A DNA stretch of 64,000 nt, taken from assembly GCF_002174305.1 (NCBI RefSeq), contig NZ_MIJB01000009.1, positions 186,001 through 250,000 on the forward strand. Reading direction: 5' to 3'. The translations under genes were made by a program, and so were the position numbers. Origin of the DNA: Aeromicrobium sp. PE09-221 (lineage in GTDB: Bacteria; Actinomycetota; Actinomycetes; Propionibacteriales; Nocardioidaceae). The notes beneath the pieces are model-generated. The model saw only the letters and a program-made list of their open reading frames with translations, did no database searches and was not told where the DNA came from. Below, piece after piece: positions 49,264 to 61,992 of the stretch; within the stretch, counting starts at the first letter, position 1; the number at the start of each line of letters is the position of its first letter.

Positions 49264-50363
49264 GGGTCATCGCCGCGATGTCCGGCGGCGTCGACTCCGC
49301 GGTCGCAGCCGCACGTGCCGTAGAAGCGGGTCACGATGTCACGGGCGTCCATCTCGCGCTCAGCCGCAACCCGCGCTCCTACCGATCCGGGGCACGCGGG
49401 TGCTGCTCGATCGAGGACGCCGGCGACGCGCGCCGTGCCGCCGATGCCATCGGCATCCCCTTCTACACCTGGGACATGAGCGACGAGTTCGCCGACGAGG
49501 TCGTCGAGGACTTCATCGCCGAGTACACCGCCGGCCGCACACCCAATCCCTGCCTGCGCTGCAATGAGAAGATCAAGTTCGCCGCGGTGCTCGACCGGGC
49601 GATGGCGCTCGGCTTCGACGCGGTCGCCACCGGACACTACGCGCAGCTGCGCACCGCTGCCGACGGCACGATCGAGATGCACCGCGCGGTCGATCACGGC
49701 AAGGACCAGTCGTATGTGCTCGGCGTCCTGACGCAGGACCAGCTGCGGCACTCGCTATTCCCGCTCGGCGGCGACACCAAGGACATGGTGCGCGTCGAGG
49801 CAGAGCGTCGCGGCCTGCAGGTCGCCCACAAGCCCGACAGCCACGACATCTGCTTCATCGCCGATGGAGACAATGCCGGTTGGCTGAGCGAGAAACTCGG
49901 TCCCAAGCCGGGGGCGATCGTCGACGAGTCGGGTGCGGTGCTCCGCGAACACGAGGGCGCCTACCAGTTCACGATCGGCCAGCGTCGGGGTCTCAAGCTC
50001 GGCATGCCGGCCGACGACGGCAAGCCGCGGTTCGTGCTCGATATCGAGCCCGTGAGTGGCACGGTCACTGTGGGCCCCCGCGAGCATCTGCTCGTGGACG
50101 GACTCGAATGCCTCAAGCCGTTGTGGTGTGGCACCGCGCCGACGGAGGAGCTGGAGTGCACGGTGCAGTTGCGCGCCCACGGCGCGGAGCACCGCGCTCG
50201 CGTCAAGGTCGGTGACGACGGTGGCTCCATCGTCGTCGCGCTGATCGATCCGGCCGAGGGCATCGCGCCGGGGCAGGCGTGCGTGATCTACGACGGCAGT
50301 CGGGTGGTCGGGTCCGGAACCATCGCCCGGACCTCTCGCGCGGCGACGGAGATCTCCGCGTGA
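49260..50363 (+). CDS. mnmA: tRNA 2-thiouridine(34) synthase MnmA
   Basis: An ATP-dependent thiouridylase that modifies the wobble uridine of tRNA Lys, Glu and Gln. It has 367 residues from the ATG at 49260 (ATGA with iscS). The PP-loop is [15 protein letters not shown]. Catalytic cysteines are expected in [15 protein letters not shown] and in the [10 protein letters not shown] segment. ATGHYAQL and [10 protein letters not shown] are family motifs, and the C-terminal beta-barrel starts near [18 protein letters not shown] overlap connects it to the next gene. Confidence 0.96.
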   Translation: MRVIAAMSGGVDSAVAAARAVEAGHDVTGVHLALSRNPRSYRSGARGCCSIEDAGDARRAADAIGIPFYTWDMSDEFADEVVEDFIAEYTAGRTPNPCLRCNEKIKFAAVLDRAMALGFDAVATGHYAQLRTAADGTIEMHRAVDHGKDQSYVLGVLTQDQLRHSLFPLGGDTKDMVRVEAERRGLQVAHKPDSHDICFIADGDNAGWLSEKLGPKPGAIVDESGAVLREHEGAYQFTIGQRRGLKLGMPADDGKPRFVLDIEPVSGTVTVGPREHLLVDGLECLKPLWCGTAPTEELECTVQLRAHGAEHRARVKVGDDGGSIVVALIDPAEGIAPGQACVIYDGSRVVGSGTIARTSRAATEISA

Positions 50364-50992
50364 CCGAGCTGCGGGTGCCGCCTGAAGAGGCACGGCGTGT
50401 CGTGCGCCTGAACACGATCTACATCGCCGCTATGGGGCCGCTGTTCCTCCTGCCCTTGGTCCCATCGGCCCTGCTGCTGCCCGGTGGCTCGATCGCAACG
50501 GTCCTAGCCGTCATCATCGTTCTCTACGCCTCGGCGATCTTCGCCACCCGCTGGCTCGCCTTCCGTTTCGTGAGGCGCAGCGGCGTGTCCTTCGGTGGGG
50601 GCAGCTATCGGGTCGGCAGGCTCGTCGGGGCCGACCGCGTCTATCGCGCGGATGAGCTGAGCCTGGCTGTGCTCGCCGAGCGATTCAGCCTGGGCGGGAT
50701 GCGACCGTCCCCTCACCTGATCGTCGCGGGACAGAAAGGTCCCGTGCTCCTTCTGGCAAGTCAGATGTTCACGGTCGACCAGCTCGAGGAGCTCGCCGCC
50801 GACCTCTGGCGGAACGGGGTCGCCGTCGAGCGGGCTCGTCAGCCGCTCACGGCGGCAGCGCTGCGGCGACGGGACCCGCGGCTCATCTCCTGGTGGCGAG
50901 CCCATCCGGTGGTGTTCGCCCTGCTGCTCATCGCGGCGGCGCTCTTCATCCTGTTCTTCGCGCTCTTCGTGATCATCCTCGGCTTCATCTGA
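50360..50992 (+). CDS. Small membrane protein of unknown function
   Basis: A 210-residue protein from the GTG at 50360, which overlaps the mnmA stop (GTGA); longer starts read inside mnmA. It has two helices near the N-terminus ([48 protein letters not shown]), a soluble middle part ([36 protein letters not shown]) and a strong C-terminal helix ([27 protein letters not shown]). I do not recognise a family. It ends 5 bp from the convergent acetyltransferase. Confidence 0.78.
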   Translation: MTELRVPPEEARRVVRLNTIYIAAMGPLFLLPLVPSALLLPGGSIATVLAVIIVLYASAIFATRWLAFRFVRRSGVSFGGGSYRVGRLVGADRVYRADELSLAVLAERFSLGGMRPSPHLIVAGQKGPVLLLASQMFTVDQLEELAADLWRNGVAVERARQPLTAAALRRRDPRLISWWRAHPVVFALLLIAAALFILFFALFVIILGFI

Positions 50993-50997
50993 GCACG

Positions 50998-51525
50998 TCA
51001 GGGCAACGGTCGTTCGAGGACGAGGTCGTCCTCGACCCGCGCACCGACCGTGAAACGTCGCGTCCCGACCGTCTCGAAGCCGTGCTTGGCGTAGAACCGC
51101 TGCGCGCGGGTGTTGAGACCGTTGACCCCCAGCCAGATACTCGCCGCCCCGTGCTCGCGGGCCGATGAGGCGATGTGGTCCAGGAGTTGCGCCGAGATCC
51201 CCGACCCATGGAACTCCGGAGCCGTGTAGCACTTGCTGAGCTCGACGGTCGGTCGGTGCCGCACGAGGTCGGAGATCGCGGCATCGTCGGGGTCACCGGA
51301 CACGAGCAGGACGTATCCCGCCAGCTCACCGTCCTGGTCGGCGACGAGGACGGTCCGTGACGGATCGGCGAGGTAGTGCCCGAAACGGTCGGCGGTGAGG
51401 TGCTCGGCGATGAAAGCGGCGATGTCATCCGGCGGCAGGTGCGGGGGGCAGGCGAGCGGGAAGGTCCGCGCTGCCAGATCGGCGAGGCGGTCGAGGTCAG
51501 CCGGTACGGCGGTCCGGATCGTCAC
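50998..51525 (-). CDS. GNAT family N-acetyltransferase
   Basis: A 175-residue acetyltransferase from a GTG at 51525. The core is TVELSKCYTAPEFHGSGISAQLLDHIASSAREHGAASIWLGVNGLNTRAQRFYAKHGFETVG, with the acetyl-CoA loop HGSG and the C-terminal N-R-A-xxFYxKHGF motif typical of GNATs such as small-molecule or protein N-acetyltransferases. The substrate is unknown. It is divergent from the MetE-like gene (41 bp apart) and convergent with the small membrane-protein gene. Confidence 0.88.
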   Translation of the reverse strand: MTIRTAVPADLDRLADLAARTFPLACPPHLPPDDIAAFIAEHLTADRFGHYLADPSRTVLVADQDGELAGYVLLVSGDPDDAAISDLVRHRPTVELSKCYTAPEFHGSGISAQLLDHIASSAREHGAASIWLGVNGLNTRAQRFYAKHGFETVGTRRFTVGARVEDDLVLERPLP

Positions 51526-51566
51526 GTGCCGAGCGTAGCCAGTGACCGATCGGGGAGAATGGGCGC

Positions 51567-54966
<3,400 letters not shown>

Positions 54967-54971
54967 AGCGT

Positions 54972-55400
54972 CTACCGCGGGGTTTCCCAGCGCACGGCAG
55001 CAAAGCGGGAGAAATCGTTGTCGAAGGTCGCGACGACTGCTCCGTACTGGAGGGCTAGGGCTGCCAGATGAGCATCGTTGACGAGATTGCCGCCATGGCC
55101 CCCGGCTGAGTCGAGCATCTCGCGTAGACGTTGCGAGTGTCGTGCATCGGGCTCGGGTGTAAGCGCGTTGGGGGCGGACAGCCAGCCATCGACGATCTCG
55201 AGAGCCTGCGAAGGGGAGAGTGGCCGGTCGAACACACGCGCGTGGGTCGTGAGCCTGATGAAGGCGAGCAAGCTCGGCCAGGGGAGCAAGACGGTCTCGT
55301 TCCCCGACAGCGTATCGTCGAGCCAGCGCTTGGCCGCGCTGTGACGAGGTGCGTTCCGGTCGACTGCATAGAGCAGAACGTTGGCGTCAACGAGTTTCAC
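54972..55400 (-). CDS. VapC-like PIN-domain toxin
   Basis: A 142-residue PIN-domain ribonuclease. MKLVDANVLLYAVDRNAPRHSAAKRWLDD has the first acidic residue (D5), GNLVNDAHLAALALQYGAVVATFDNDFSRF has the later acidic residues (LVNDAHLAA and TFDNDF). These match the three to four acids of the VapC active site. It overlaps the antitoxin gene (55397-55400, ATGA) and is inserted between ligA and gatC, where it is not part of the usual order. The target RNA is unknown. Confidence 0.88.
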   Translation of the reverse strand: MKLVDANVLLYAVDRNAPRHSAAKRWLDDTLSGNETVLLPWPSLLAFIRLTTHARVFDRPLSPSQALEIVDGWLSAPNALTPEPDARHSQRLREMLDSAGGHGGNLVNDAHLAALALQYGAVVATFDNDFSRFAAVRWETPR

Positions 55401-55654
55401 TTGCCGATGTCTCGCTTGCTCAGCAACGCCTCATCCTCGAGTTCTCCGGCCAAGGCTAGGGCGTGGTCGAGTGGCAGGAGCGCCTCGCCCAGATCAAAGG
55501 TAGGGGTCTCGAAGCGCACTCGCCTTTCGCGAGGAGCGAGACCGTCGACGATGGCTGCATTCACGGCATCTTTGAAGGAAAGACCACGCTCGCGCATGAC
55601 ACGGCGCACCAGGCTGTCGGCCTCGGGCGTCAGGGTGATCGTGGTACGTGTCAT
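55397..55654 (-). CDS. VapB-like antitoxin, ribbon-helix-helix
   Basis: An 85-residue protein: TRTTITLTPEADSLVRRVMRERGLSFKDAVNAAIVDGLAP is a ribbon-helix-helix DNA-binding start, and the acidic/hydrophobic tail FETPTFDLGEALLPLDHALALAGELEDEALL should wrap the toxin. I choose the ATG at 55654, with TATGAT as -10 six nt upstream (minus strand), giving a leaderless start; a GTG at 55660 would add two residues but would lie against the -10 box. Upstream CATCAT-type repeats are probable autoregulatory sites. Confidence 0.85.
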   Translation of the reverse strand: MTRTTITLTPEADSLVRRVMRERGLSFKDAVNAAIVDGLAPRERRVRFETPTFDLGEALLPLDHALALAGELEDEALLSKRDIGK

Positions 55655-55657
55655 GGT

Positions 55658-55697
55658 CACATCATAACATCATGGATGATGATGCAGTGATGCATCA
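55658..55697 (-). promoter_or_regulatory. vapBC promoter with CATCAT/ATGATG repeats
   Basis: The plus strand reads CACATCATAACATCATGG then ATGATGATGCAGTGATGCATCA: CATCAT is repeated twice, CATCATGGATGATG is a perfect palindrome and GATGCATC another. The -10 box (TATGAT on the minus strand, 55661-55666) is embedded. This looks like a multi-site operator for the VapB/VapC complex. Confidence 0.55.
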
Positions 55698-55763
55698 GAG
55701 TGCGCTCGGTACTCACCCGGTGTCGAGGCGGAGGGGTAGCGGGCAGGCTCTAGGATGGAGCAC

Positions 55764-56066
55764 ATGTCGTCTTCTGCGATCTCTCGCGACGACGTCGCCC
55801 ACCTCGCGAGCCTGGCTCGCATCGACCTATCCGAGGACGAGCTCGATCGACTGGGCGCGGAGCTGCCCGCGATCCTCGAGCACGTCAAGGTCGTCCAGCA
55901 GGTCGCCGGCGACGACGTCCCAGCGATGAGCCACCCGATCCCTGTCACCAATGTGCTGCGTGCCGACGAGGTGCGCACCGGGCTCACGCCCGAGCAGGCC
56001 CTGTCGGGTGCTCCCGATGCCGAGGAACAGCGCTTCAGCGTCCCGCAGATCCTGGGAGAAGAATGA
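55764..56066 (+). CDS. gatC: Glutamyl-tRNA(Gln)/Asp-tRNA(Asn) amidotransferase subunit C
   Basis: The small subunit of the GatCAB complex, 100 residues. The ATG at 55764 lies 7 nt after a -10 box TAGGAT (55751-55756), so the transcript is probably leaderless; an ATG at 55755 overlapping the -10 box is less likely. [42 protein letters not shown] is the canonical helical start, and the C-terminal part ([31 protein letters not shown]) is the wrap-around tail for GatA. It overlaps gatA by ATGA. Confidence 0.95.
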   Translation: MSSSAISRDDVAHLASLARIDLSEDELDRLGAELPAILEHVKVVQQVAGDDVPAMSHPIPVTNVLRADEVRTGLTPEQALSGAPDAEEQRFSVPQILGEE

Positions 56067-57541
56067 CCACCGACGTCACCACCGCTTCGGCCGCGAGCAT
56101 TGCCGAGGCCTTCGCCGATGGCGACACGACCTCCGTGGAGGTCACGCAGGCTCACCTCGAACGCATCGCATCGGTCGACGAGCGTTTGAACGCCTTCCTG
56201 CATGTCGACGCCGAGGGGGCTCTCGCCACGGCCGCCGAGGTCGACGCACGTCGCGCGGCGGGTGAGGAACTCCCCGCCCTCGCGGGTGTCCCGATCGCGG
56301 TCAAGGACCTCATCAACACCGCGGGCCAGCCCACGACGGCCGGCTCGAAGATGCTCGAGGGCTGGATCCCGCCCTATGACGCCACCGTCGTGACCCGCCT
56401 GCGGGCCGCGGGGTTGCCGATCCTCGGCAAGACCAATCTGGACGAGTTCGCCATGGGCTCTTCCAATGAGCACTCCGCCTACGGACCCGCTCGCAACCCG
56501 TGGGACACATCGCGGATCCCCGGGGGCTCGAGTGGCGGTTCGGCCGCCGCCGTCGCCGGCTACGAGGCACCGCTCGCACTCGGCACCGATACCGGTGGTT
56601 CCATCCGCCAGCCCGGTGCGATGACGGGAATCGTCGGCGTCAAGCCGACCTATGGTGGGGTATCGCGCTACGGCGTGATCGCGATGGCCAGCAGCCTCGA
56701 CCAGGTAGGCCCGATGGCCCGCACCGTGCTCGATGCCGCGCTGCTCCACGAGATCGTCGCGGGTCACGACCCGATGGACTCCACCAGCATCGAGCGCCCG
56801 GTCCCGCCAGTCGTCGAAGCGGCCCGGCGTGGCGACGTGACGGGACTGCGGATCGGTGTCGTCCGCGAGCTCGGCGGCGAGGGTTTTCAGCCCGGCGTCC
56901 AGTCCGCCTTCGACCGCGCCGTCGAGCAGTTGGCGCAGTCCGGTGCTGAGATCGTCGAGGTCGGCTGTCCGAGCTTCGCGCACGGCATCGCCGCTTACTA
57001 TCTCGTGATGCCGAGCGAGGTCAGCAGCAATCTCGCTCGCTTCGATGCGATGCGCTACGGCCTGCGCACGGTGCCTCACCAGGGCGCCAGCGCCGAGCAG
57101 GTCATGGCCGCGAGCCGTGACGCTGGCTTCGGCGACGAGGTCAAGCGTCGCATCATCCTGGGCACCTACGCTCTGTCCAGCGGCTACTACGATGCCTACT
57201 ACGGCTCAGCGCAGAAGGTGCGCACGCTGATCGCGCGGGACTTCGAGGCCGCCTTCGAGCAGGTCGATGTCCTGGTGTCGCCCACCGCGCCCACCACTGC
57301 CTGGAAGCTGGGAGAGAAGTCCGATGATCCGCTCTCGATGTACCTGGAGGACATCGCAACGATCCCGGCCAACCTCGCCGGAGTGCCCGGCCTGAGCCTG
57401 CCCGTAGGCCTGGCCGAGGATTCCGGTCTGCCCGTCGGCGTGCAGTTCCTCGCGCCCGCGATGGCCGACGACCGCCTGTACAACGCCGCGGCCGCCCTCG
57501 AGCGCCTCGTGGACACCCCGAAGCTGGAGGAGGTCCGATGA
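56063..57541 (+). CDS. gatA: Glutamyl-tRNA(Gln)/Asp-tRNA(Asn) amidotransferase subunit A
   Basis: An amidase that hydrolyses glutamine and supplies ammonia for tRNA amidation. It has 492 residues, normal length. The amidase signature carries the catalytic Ser-cisSer-Lys: [24 protein letters not shown] (Lys), [41 protein letters not shown] (serine pair), and [23 protein letters not shown]. It overlaps gatC and gatB by ATGA. Confidence 0.96.
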   Translation: MTTDVTTASAASIAEAFADGDTTSVEVTQAHLERIASVDERLNAFLHVDAEGALATAAEVDARRAAGEELPALAGVPIAVKDLINTAGQPTTAGSKMLEGWIPPYDATVVTRLRAAGLPILGKTNLDEFAMGSSNEHSAYGPARNPWDTSRIPGGSSGGSAAAVAGYEAPLALGTDTGGSIRQPGAMTGIVGVKPTYGGVSRYGVIAMASSLDQVGPMARTVLDAALLHEIVAGHDPMDSTSIERPVPPVVEAARRGDVTGLRIGVVRELGGEGFQPGVQSAFDRAVEQLAQSGAEIVEVGCPSFAHGIAAYYLVMPSEVSSNLARFDAMRYGLRTVPHQGASAEQVMAASRDAGFGDEVKRRIILGTYALSSGYYDAYYGSAQKVRTLIARDFEAAFEQVDVLVSPTAPTTAWKLGEKSDDPLSMYLEDIATIPANLAGVPGLSLPVGLAEDSGLPVGVQFLAPAMADDRLYNAAAALERLVDTPKLEEVR

Positions 57542-59046
57542 CCGCATTGGTTGCCTTCGAGGATGCTCTCACCCGGTACGACCCGGTCATGGGCCTGGAG
57601 GTCCATGTCGAGCTCAACACCGCCACCAAGATGTTCTGCAGCTGTGCCACCACCTTCGGTGCGGAGCCCAACACCCAGGTGTGCCCGGTATGCCTCGGAC
57701 TGCCTGGTGCGCTGCCGGTGGTGAACGCGAAGGGCGTCGAGTCGGCGATCCGCATCGGCCTCGCGTTGAACTGCGAGATCGCCGAGTGGTGCCGCTTCGC
57801 GCGGAAGAACTACTTCTATCCCGACATGCCGAAGAACTTCCAGACTTCGCAGTACGACGAGCCGATCGCCTTCGATGGCTATGTCGACCTGACTGTGCCG
57901 GCTGAGGATGGGGGCGAGGGTGAGACGTATCGGATCGAGATCGAGCGGGCTCACATGGAGGAGGACACCGGCAAGTCTCTGCACGTCGGCGGTGCCACGG
58001 GACGCATCCACGGTGCCTCGCATTCGCTACTGGACTACAACCGTGCCGGCATCCCGCTGATCGAGATCGTCACCAAGACCATCGAGGTGCCCGGTGAGAA
58101 GGCACCCGCGGTGGCGCGTGCGTATGTCAACTACCTGCGTGACCTGATGGTGGCGCTCGACGTCTCCGATGCCCGGATGGACCAGGGATCGTTGCGCGCC
58201 GACGTCAACCTGTCGCTCAAGCCGAGGGGCTCGGACGTGCTGGGCACCCGCAGCGAGACCAAGAATGTCAACTCCTTCCGCTCGGTCGAGCGCGCGGTGC
58301 GTTATGAGATCGGGCGGCACGCGGGAATCCTCGACGCCGGGGAGAAGGTCGTGCAGGAGACCCGGCACTTCCATGAGGCCGATGGCAGCACCTCGGCGGG
58401 TCGCGAGAAGTCCGATGCCGAGGACTATCGGTACTTCCCTGAGCCCGATCTCGCACCGGTGGCCCCATCGCGCGAGTGGGTCGAGGAGCTGCGTCGGACG
58501 CTGCCAGAGCCGCCGGCCGAGCGTCGCAAGCGGCTCCAGGCCGAGTGGGGGTTCTCGGATCTGGACATGCGTGACACGGTGGGTGCAGGCGCGCTCGACC
58601 TCGTCGCCGCCACGATCGCCGCCGGGACGACGCCTGCGGCTGCCAAGAAGTGGTGGCTGGGTGAGTTGGCACGCCGGTCCAACGAGACCGGCACCGAGAT
58701 CGCTGAACTGGGCATCACACCCCAGCAGGTCGCCGAGATCCAGGGACTCATCGACGCGGGCCGCATCAACGACAAGCTCGCGCGATCGGTCTTCGACGGG
58801 GTGCTCGCAGGCGAGGGCACTCCCGAAGAGGTCGTGGTGAGCCGTGGCCTGGAGGTCGTGTCCGATGACGGCGCGCTGAGCGAGGCCGTCGATCAGGCGA
58901 TCGCCGACAATCCGGACGTGGCGGACAAGATCCGCGGCGGCAAGGTGCAGGCGGCGGGGGCGCTCATCGGCGCGGTCATGAAGCAGATGCGCGGTCAGGC
59001 CGATGCGGCCCGCGTCCGCGAGCTCATCCTCGAGAAGCTCTCCTGA
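57538..59046 (+). CDS. gatB: Glutamyl-tRNA(Gln)/Asp-tRNA(Asn) amidotransferase subunit B
   Basis: The tRNA-binding, kinase-like subunit of GatCAB, 502 residues from the ATG at 57538. Landmarks are [48 protein letters not shown] (with zinc cysteines), [54 protein letters not shown] and [17 protein letters not shown]. The C-terminal tail domain covers about residues 360-502. Downstream lies a small hairpin CCCTC-GTT-GAGGG (59051-59063) and then a 32-bp palindrome, probably the terminator. Confidence 0.96.
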   Translation: MTALVAFEDALTRYDPVMGLEVHVELNTATKMFCSCATTFGAEPNTQVCPVCLGLPGALPVVNAKGVESAIRIGLALNCEIAEWCRFARKNYFYPDMPKNFQTSQYDEPIAFDGYVDLTVPAEDGGEGETYRIEIERAHMEEDTGKSLHVGGATGRIHGASHSLLDYNRAGIPLIEIVTKTIEVPGEKAPAVARAYVNYLRDLMVALDVSDARMDQGSLRADVNLSLKPRGSDVLGTRSETKNVNSFRSVERAVRYEIGRHAGILDAGEKVVQETRHFHEADGSTSAGREKSDAEDYRYFPEPDLAPVAPSREWVEELRRTLPEPPAERRKRLQAEWGFSDLDMRDTVGAGALDLVAATIAAGTTPAAAKKWWLGELARRSNETGTEIAELGITPQQVAEIQGLIDAGRINDKLARSVFDGVLAGEGTPEEVVVSRGLEVVSDDGALSEAVDQAIADNPDVADKIRGGKVQAAGALIGAVMKQMRGQADAARVRELILEKLS

Positions 59047-59064
59047 CCAGCCCTCGTTGAGGGT

Positions 59065-59143
59065 AGAGCACTCGTTGAGTGTGACGTTTGGACGGTCGAA
59101 TCACTGATTTCACCGTCCAAACGTCACACTCAACGAGTGCTCT
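59065..59143. repeat. Perfect 32-bp inverted repeat between gatB and a convergent hydrolase gene
   Basis: The left arm starts AGAGCACTCGTTGAG and covers 59065-59096; its exact complement covers 59112-59143, with a 15-nt spacer. The right arm runs into the hydrolase gene and encodes its last four residues and its stop codon. It is probably a two-way terminator, but the size and perfection also suggest a mobile palindrome. Confidence 0.9.
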
Positions 59144-60020
59144 GCGGGAGATCGGCGAGGAAGTCGTGGAGGGATGCGGTGACGTAGTCGGGGAACTCGA
59201 CGCCGATGAAATGCGTCGCATTGATCTCGTCGTAGCTGGCGTGCGCGATGCGATCCGCGGCGGTCTTGACGTAACGCGCGCCGACGAGCAGATCGCGTCG
59301 CCCGGCGAGGAAACGCACCGGGTAGTCGATCGCCGACAGCGAGATGCGCTGATGGTCCTTCACGCTCAGAGCTAGGTGGGCGTACCAGCGCGGATGGGTC
59401 GTGCGGAACTCGTGGAGGAGGGCCTGGAGTTCCTCCAGGTCGGCCGCGGGATCGATGAGCCGAGTCCGGCGCAGCACTCGCGAGGTGAGCGGGACGACAG
59501 GAAGATCCCGAGTCAGCGGCTCGACGAGGGTCCCGAATCGGCGGGCGGTACGGCTGAGCGTGACCACCATGCGACGGGCGATGAACGGCGGCACTCGAAG
59601 CGGCGCCAGCGTCGTCGAGAAGGTGTCGCCGGGAACACCGGCGATCGCGTAGATGCCCTCGACCCGGTCGGGGAAGCGCCGCGCGAGCTCGAAGGCGACG
59701 GTCACCCCGGCCGACCAGGCCAGCACCGGGGCTCGTTCGAGGCCGAAGGCGTCCAGGGTCGCGACGGCATCCTCGACGAAGGCATCCAGATTCACCCGGC
59801 GCTCGGCGACGCGTCCCCCTCCGCCGGTGCCCCGGTGATTCCACGAGACCACATGGACCCCGCAGTCCTCGCGGAGGAGGCCCGGCCAGGCGAAGGGGTT
59901 GGTACCCAGGCCGTTCGACAGCAGCACGGGTGGTCCATCCACGTCATTGGTCCAGGCCCGGATACGGGTCCCGTCCTGGCTGTCGATGTCGACATAGCGC
60001 AGGGTCTCGTGAGAGATCAC
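59130..60020 (-). CDS. Alpha/beta hydrolase
   Basis: A 296-residue hydrolase of the alpha/beta fold, substrate unknown. The oxyanion region PPVLLSNGLGTNPFAWPGLLRE and WNHRGTGGG precede the nucleophile elbow LAWSAGVTVAFELARRFPD, where Ala-Trp-Ser-Ala-Gly replaces the usual GxSxG, and the serine is the nucleophile. The acid is expected in FLAGRRDLLVGARY and the histidine in NATHFIGVEFP. The ATG at 60020 starts the gene. The C-terminus QSTR is supplied by the arm of a 32-bp palindrome, so the original end may have been altered. Confidence 0.87.
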   Translation of the reverse strand: MISHETLRYVDIDSQDGTRIRAWTNDVDGPPVLLSNGLGTNPFAWPGLLREDCGVHVVSWNHRGTGGGGRVAERRVNLDAFVEDAVATLDAFGLERAPVLAWSAGVTVAFELARRFPDRVEGIYAIAGVPGDTFSTTLAPLRVPPFIARRMVVTLSRTARRFGTLVEPLTRDLPVVPLTSRVLRRTRLIDPAADLEELQALLHEFRTTHPRWYAHLALSVKDHQRISLSAIDYPVRFLAGRRDLLVGARYVKTAADRIAHASYDEINATHFIGVEFPDYVTASLHDFLADLPQSTR

Positions 60021-60095
60021 GGCCCGAGTGTAGTCCTCGTTTACAGCCCGGAGCCACGGTCGTCGAAGAGGGTGGCCGGCGAGTGGTGCAATCCT

Positions 60096-60162
60096 GCCCG
60101 CGAGTGGCGCATATTCGCCCTGTCAGCGCCGGTTCCGGGGCGAACCTGCACCACTCGCGGGC
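60096..60162. repeat. Imperfect palindrome between divergent hydrolase and patatin genes
   Basis: GCCCGCGAGTGGCGCA-TATTCGCCC (60096-60120) pairs with 60138-60162 at 22 of 25 positions around a 17-nt loop. A partial second copy of the left arm (GCGAGTGGTGCAATCCTGCC) lies directly upstream at about 60080-60099. Genes here are divergent, so it cannot be a simple terminator. The rest of 60021-60234 holds no gene; TAGGTT (60222-60227) is a probable -10. Confidence 0.75.
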
Positions 60163-60234
60163 ACCCGCGGGCGGTGGAACGGGCTCGTGCCGCACGCGCT
60201 GTCCCGATGGTGGGGCCGACGTAGGTTGGTCCCT

Positions 60235-61230
60235 ATGACGAGCGAACGTGTCACCGACTTGGTGCTCGAAGGGGGCGGGGTCAAGGGCATCGCGCTGGTG
60301 GGGGCGGTCGTCGCGCTCTCCGATCACGGCTATCGATTCGCTAGGATCGCCGGTTCGTCCGCGGGAGCGGTGGTCGGCGCGATCATCGTCGCGATGCAGC
60401 AGCGCGGCGAGTCGATGAGCCGGGTCGACGAGGTCATGCGCACGATGGACTACCGCGCGATGCTCGATCGGCGACCGATCGGCCGGGCGCTCTCGTGGTG
60501 GCCCAATGCGGCGAGCGCCTGGGGTGTCCTGTTCCATCTCGGGGCGCATCGGGGCGCCTACCTGCAGCAGTGGCTCGCCGGTGTTCTCGGTGACTTGGGG
60601 GTGCGCTCCTTCGGCGATCTGCGACTGGACGATCCCGAGGCGTCATTGCCTCCGGAGAAGGCCTACCGACTGGTCGTCACCGCGAGCGATCTCTCCCGTC
60701 AGCGGGTCATGTATCTGCCGTGGGATCTGCCGCGCTACGGTCGCAGCGCCGATACCTATCCGGTGGCGCGGGCGGTTCGCGCATCCTCGGCCATCCCGTT
60801 CCTCTTCGAGCCGGTGCGGGTGAAGTCGCGTTTCGGCACGGTCACGCTCGCCGATGGGTCGCTGCTGCGCAGCTATCCGATCGACGCCTTCGACCGGACC
60901 GACGGTCTGCCGAGCCGCTGGCCGACCATCGGCGTGCGGCTCAGTTCGCCGGCGGGGGAGCGCGCGAAGGCCAAGCCGGTGACCGGCCCCTTGTCGCTGC
61001 TCACGAATCTGGTCTTCACCACCGTCGACTCCACGCAGGTGCGACATGTGAGCGACCCGGTCGACGCTGATCGGAGCATCTTCGCCAAGCCCAAGGGAGT
61101 GCGCTGGACCGACTTCGATCTCACCGCCGCTCAGCAGCAGTCGCTCTACGAGGCCGGATACGCGGCGGCTGAGCGGTGGATGCGACAGCATCCCGGCGGG
61201 TGGCCGCGGGTGGACAGGAGCGGTGACTGA
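60235..61230 (+). CDS. Patatin-like phospholipase
   Basis: A 331-residue lipid acyl hydrolase of the patatin family, cytoplasmic or peripheral to the membrane. EGGGVKGIALVGAVVAL is the oxyanion-hole motif, IAGSSAGAVVGAII contains the nucleophile serine in GxSxG, and LADGSLLRSYPIDAF supplies the catalytic Asp of the DG(A/G) motif. The ATG at 60235 lies 7 nt after TAGGTT, indicating a leaderless mRNA; a GTG at 60187 would add 16 residues. The substrate is probably a glycerophospholipid or wax/ester, not determinable. Confidence 0.9.
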   Translation: MTSERVTDLVLEGGGVKGIALVGAVVALSDHGYRFARIAGSSAGAVVGAIIVAMQQRGESMSRVDEVMRTMDYRAMLDRRPIGRALSWWPNAASAWGVLFHLGAHRGAYLQQWLAGVLGDLGVRSFGDLRLDDPEASLPPEKAYRLVVTASDLSRQRVMYLPWDLPRYGRSADTYPVARAVRASSAIPFLFEPVRVKSRFGTVTLADGSLLRSYPIDAFDRTDGLPSRWPTIGVRLSSPAGERAKAKPVTGPLSLLTNLVFTTVDSTQVRHVSDPVDADRSIFAKPKGVRWTDFDLTAAQQQSLYEAGYAAAERWMRQHPGGWPRVDRSGD

Positions 61231-61377
61231 CTGGCGGGCGTCGCCCTCGCGCGGCGGAGATGTGCGGTCCCGGGTCGCCGCCTCGTGTCCTACCTCAATC
61301 ATCGCGATCACGGCCGGCACGGCAGCCACGCGCCGCACAATAGAAGCTCATTGCTGTTTCTATGGCATTATCAGCAT

Positions 61378-61992
61378 ATGGCTGTTGCTCTCATCGGCGA
61401 TCTCGTCGACTCCCGCGCCTGGGACGATCGCGGCGCTCTGCATCGCGCTGTGCTGCAGGCCTGTGCCGTCACGGCCGAGATGGTGCCGGGAGCGGTGCAA
61501 GCTCCCGAACCCACGATCGGTGACGAACTCCAGGCCGTCTACCCCGATATCGCGACAGCGCTCGACGCGGCGATGATCCTTCGGCTCAGTCTGCCGCATC
61601 CGGCTGACTGCCGCGCCGGGATCGGGGTCGGGGATGTCGAGATCGTCGGACCCGGCGCCTATGGTCTGATCCAGGACGGCTCGGCCTGGTGGGCCGCCCG
61701 GGAGGCGCTCGAGGATGTCGAACGCCAGGAGCGCCGCATCCGGGGCATGCGCACTCGGGTGTGGGCGGCCGAGGGATATGAGAAGGGGGAGTTCGTGAAC
61801 GCCTACGCCGTCTGTCGCGATCACATCGTGAGCGGGCTCGACGAACGTCAGCGCCGGTTGACGCTCGGGGTCCTCCGCGGACTCACCCAGGAGGAGCTGG
61901 CCGAGCAGGAGGGCATCACCCAGTCGGCCGTGTCGCAGAGCTTGCGCCGTAGCGGCGCTCTCGCGCTCAAGGACGCCTGGAGCCGGTCATGA
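61378..61992 (+). CDS. SatD family protein with C-terminal helix-turn-helix
   Basis: A 204-residue protein. The N-terminal part (VALIGDLVDSRAWDDRGALHRAV...PTIGDELQAVYPDIATALDAAMILRLSL...CRAGIGVGDVEIVG) matches the SatD family, and the end (RLTLGVLRGLTQEELAEQEGITQSAVSQSLRRSGALAL) is a sigma-70 region-4-like HTH. The biochemical role of SatD is unknown. The ATG at 61378 lies 6 nt after CATTAT, so it is probably leaderless. It overlaps the membrane-protein gene by ATGA; SatD and DUF3307-type proteins often travel together. Confidence 0.82.
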   Translation: MAVALIGDLVDSRAWDDRGALHRAVLQACAVTAEMVPGAVQAPEPTIGDELQAVYPDIATALDAAMILRLSLPHPADCRAGIGVGDVEIVGPGAYGLIQDGSAWWAAREALEDVERQERRIRGMRTRVWAAEGYEKGEFVNAYAVCRDHIVSGLDERQRRLTLGVLRGLTQEELAEQEGITQSAVSQSLRRSGALALKDAWSRS

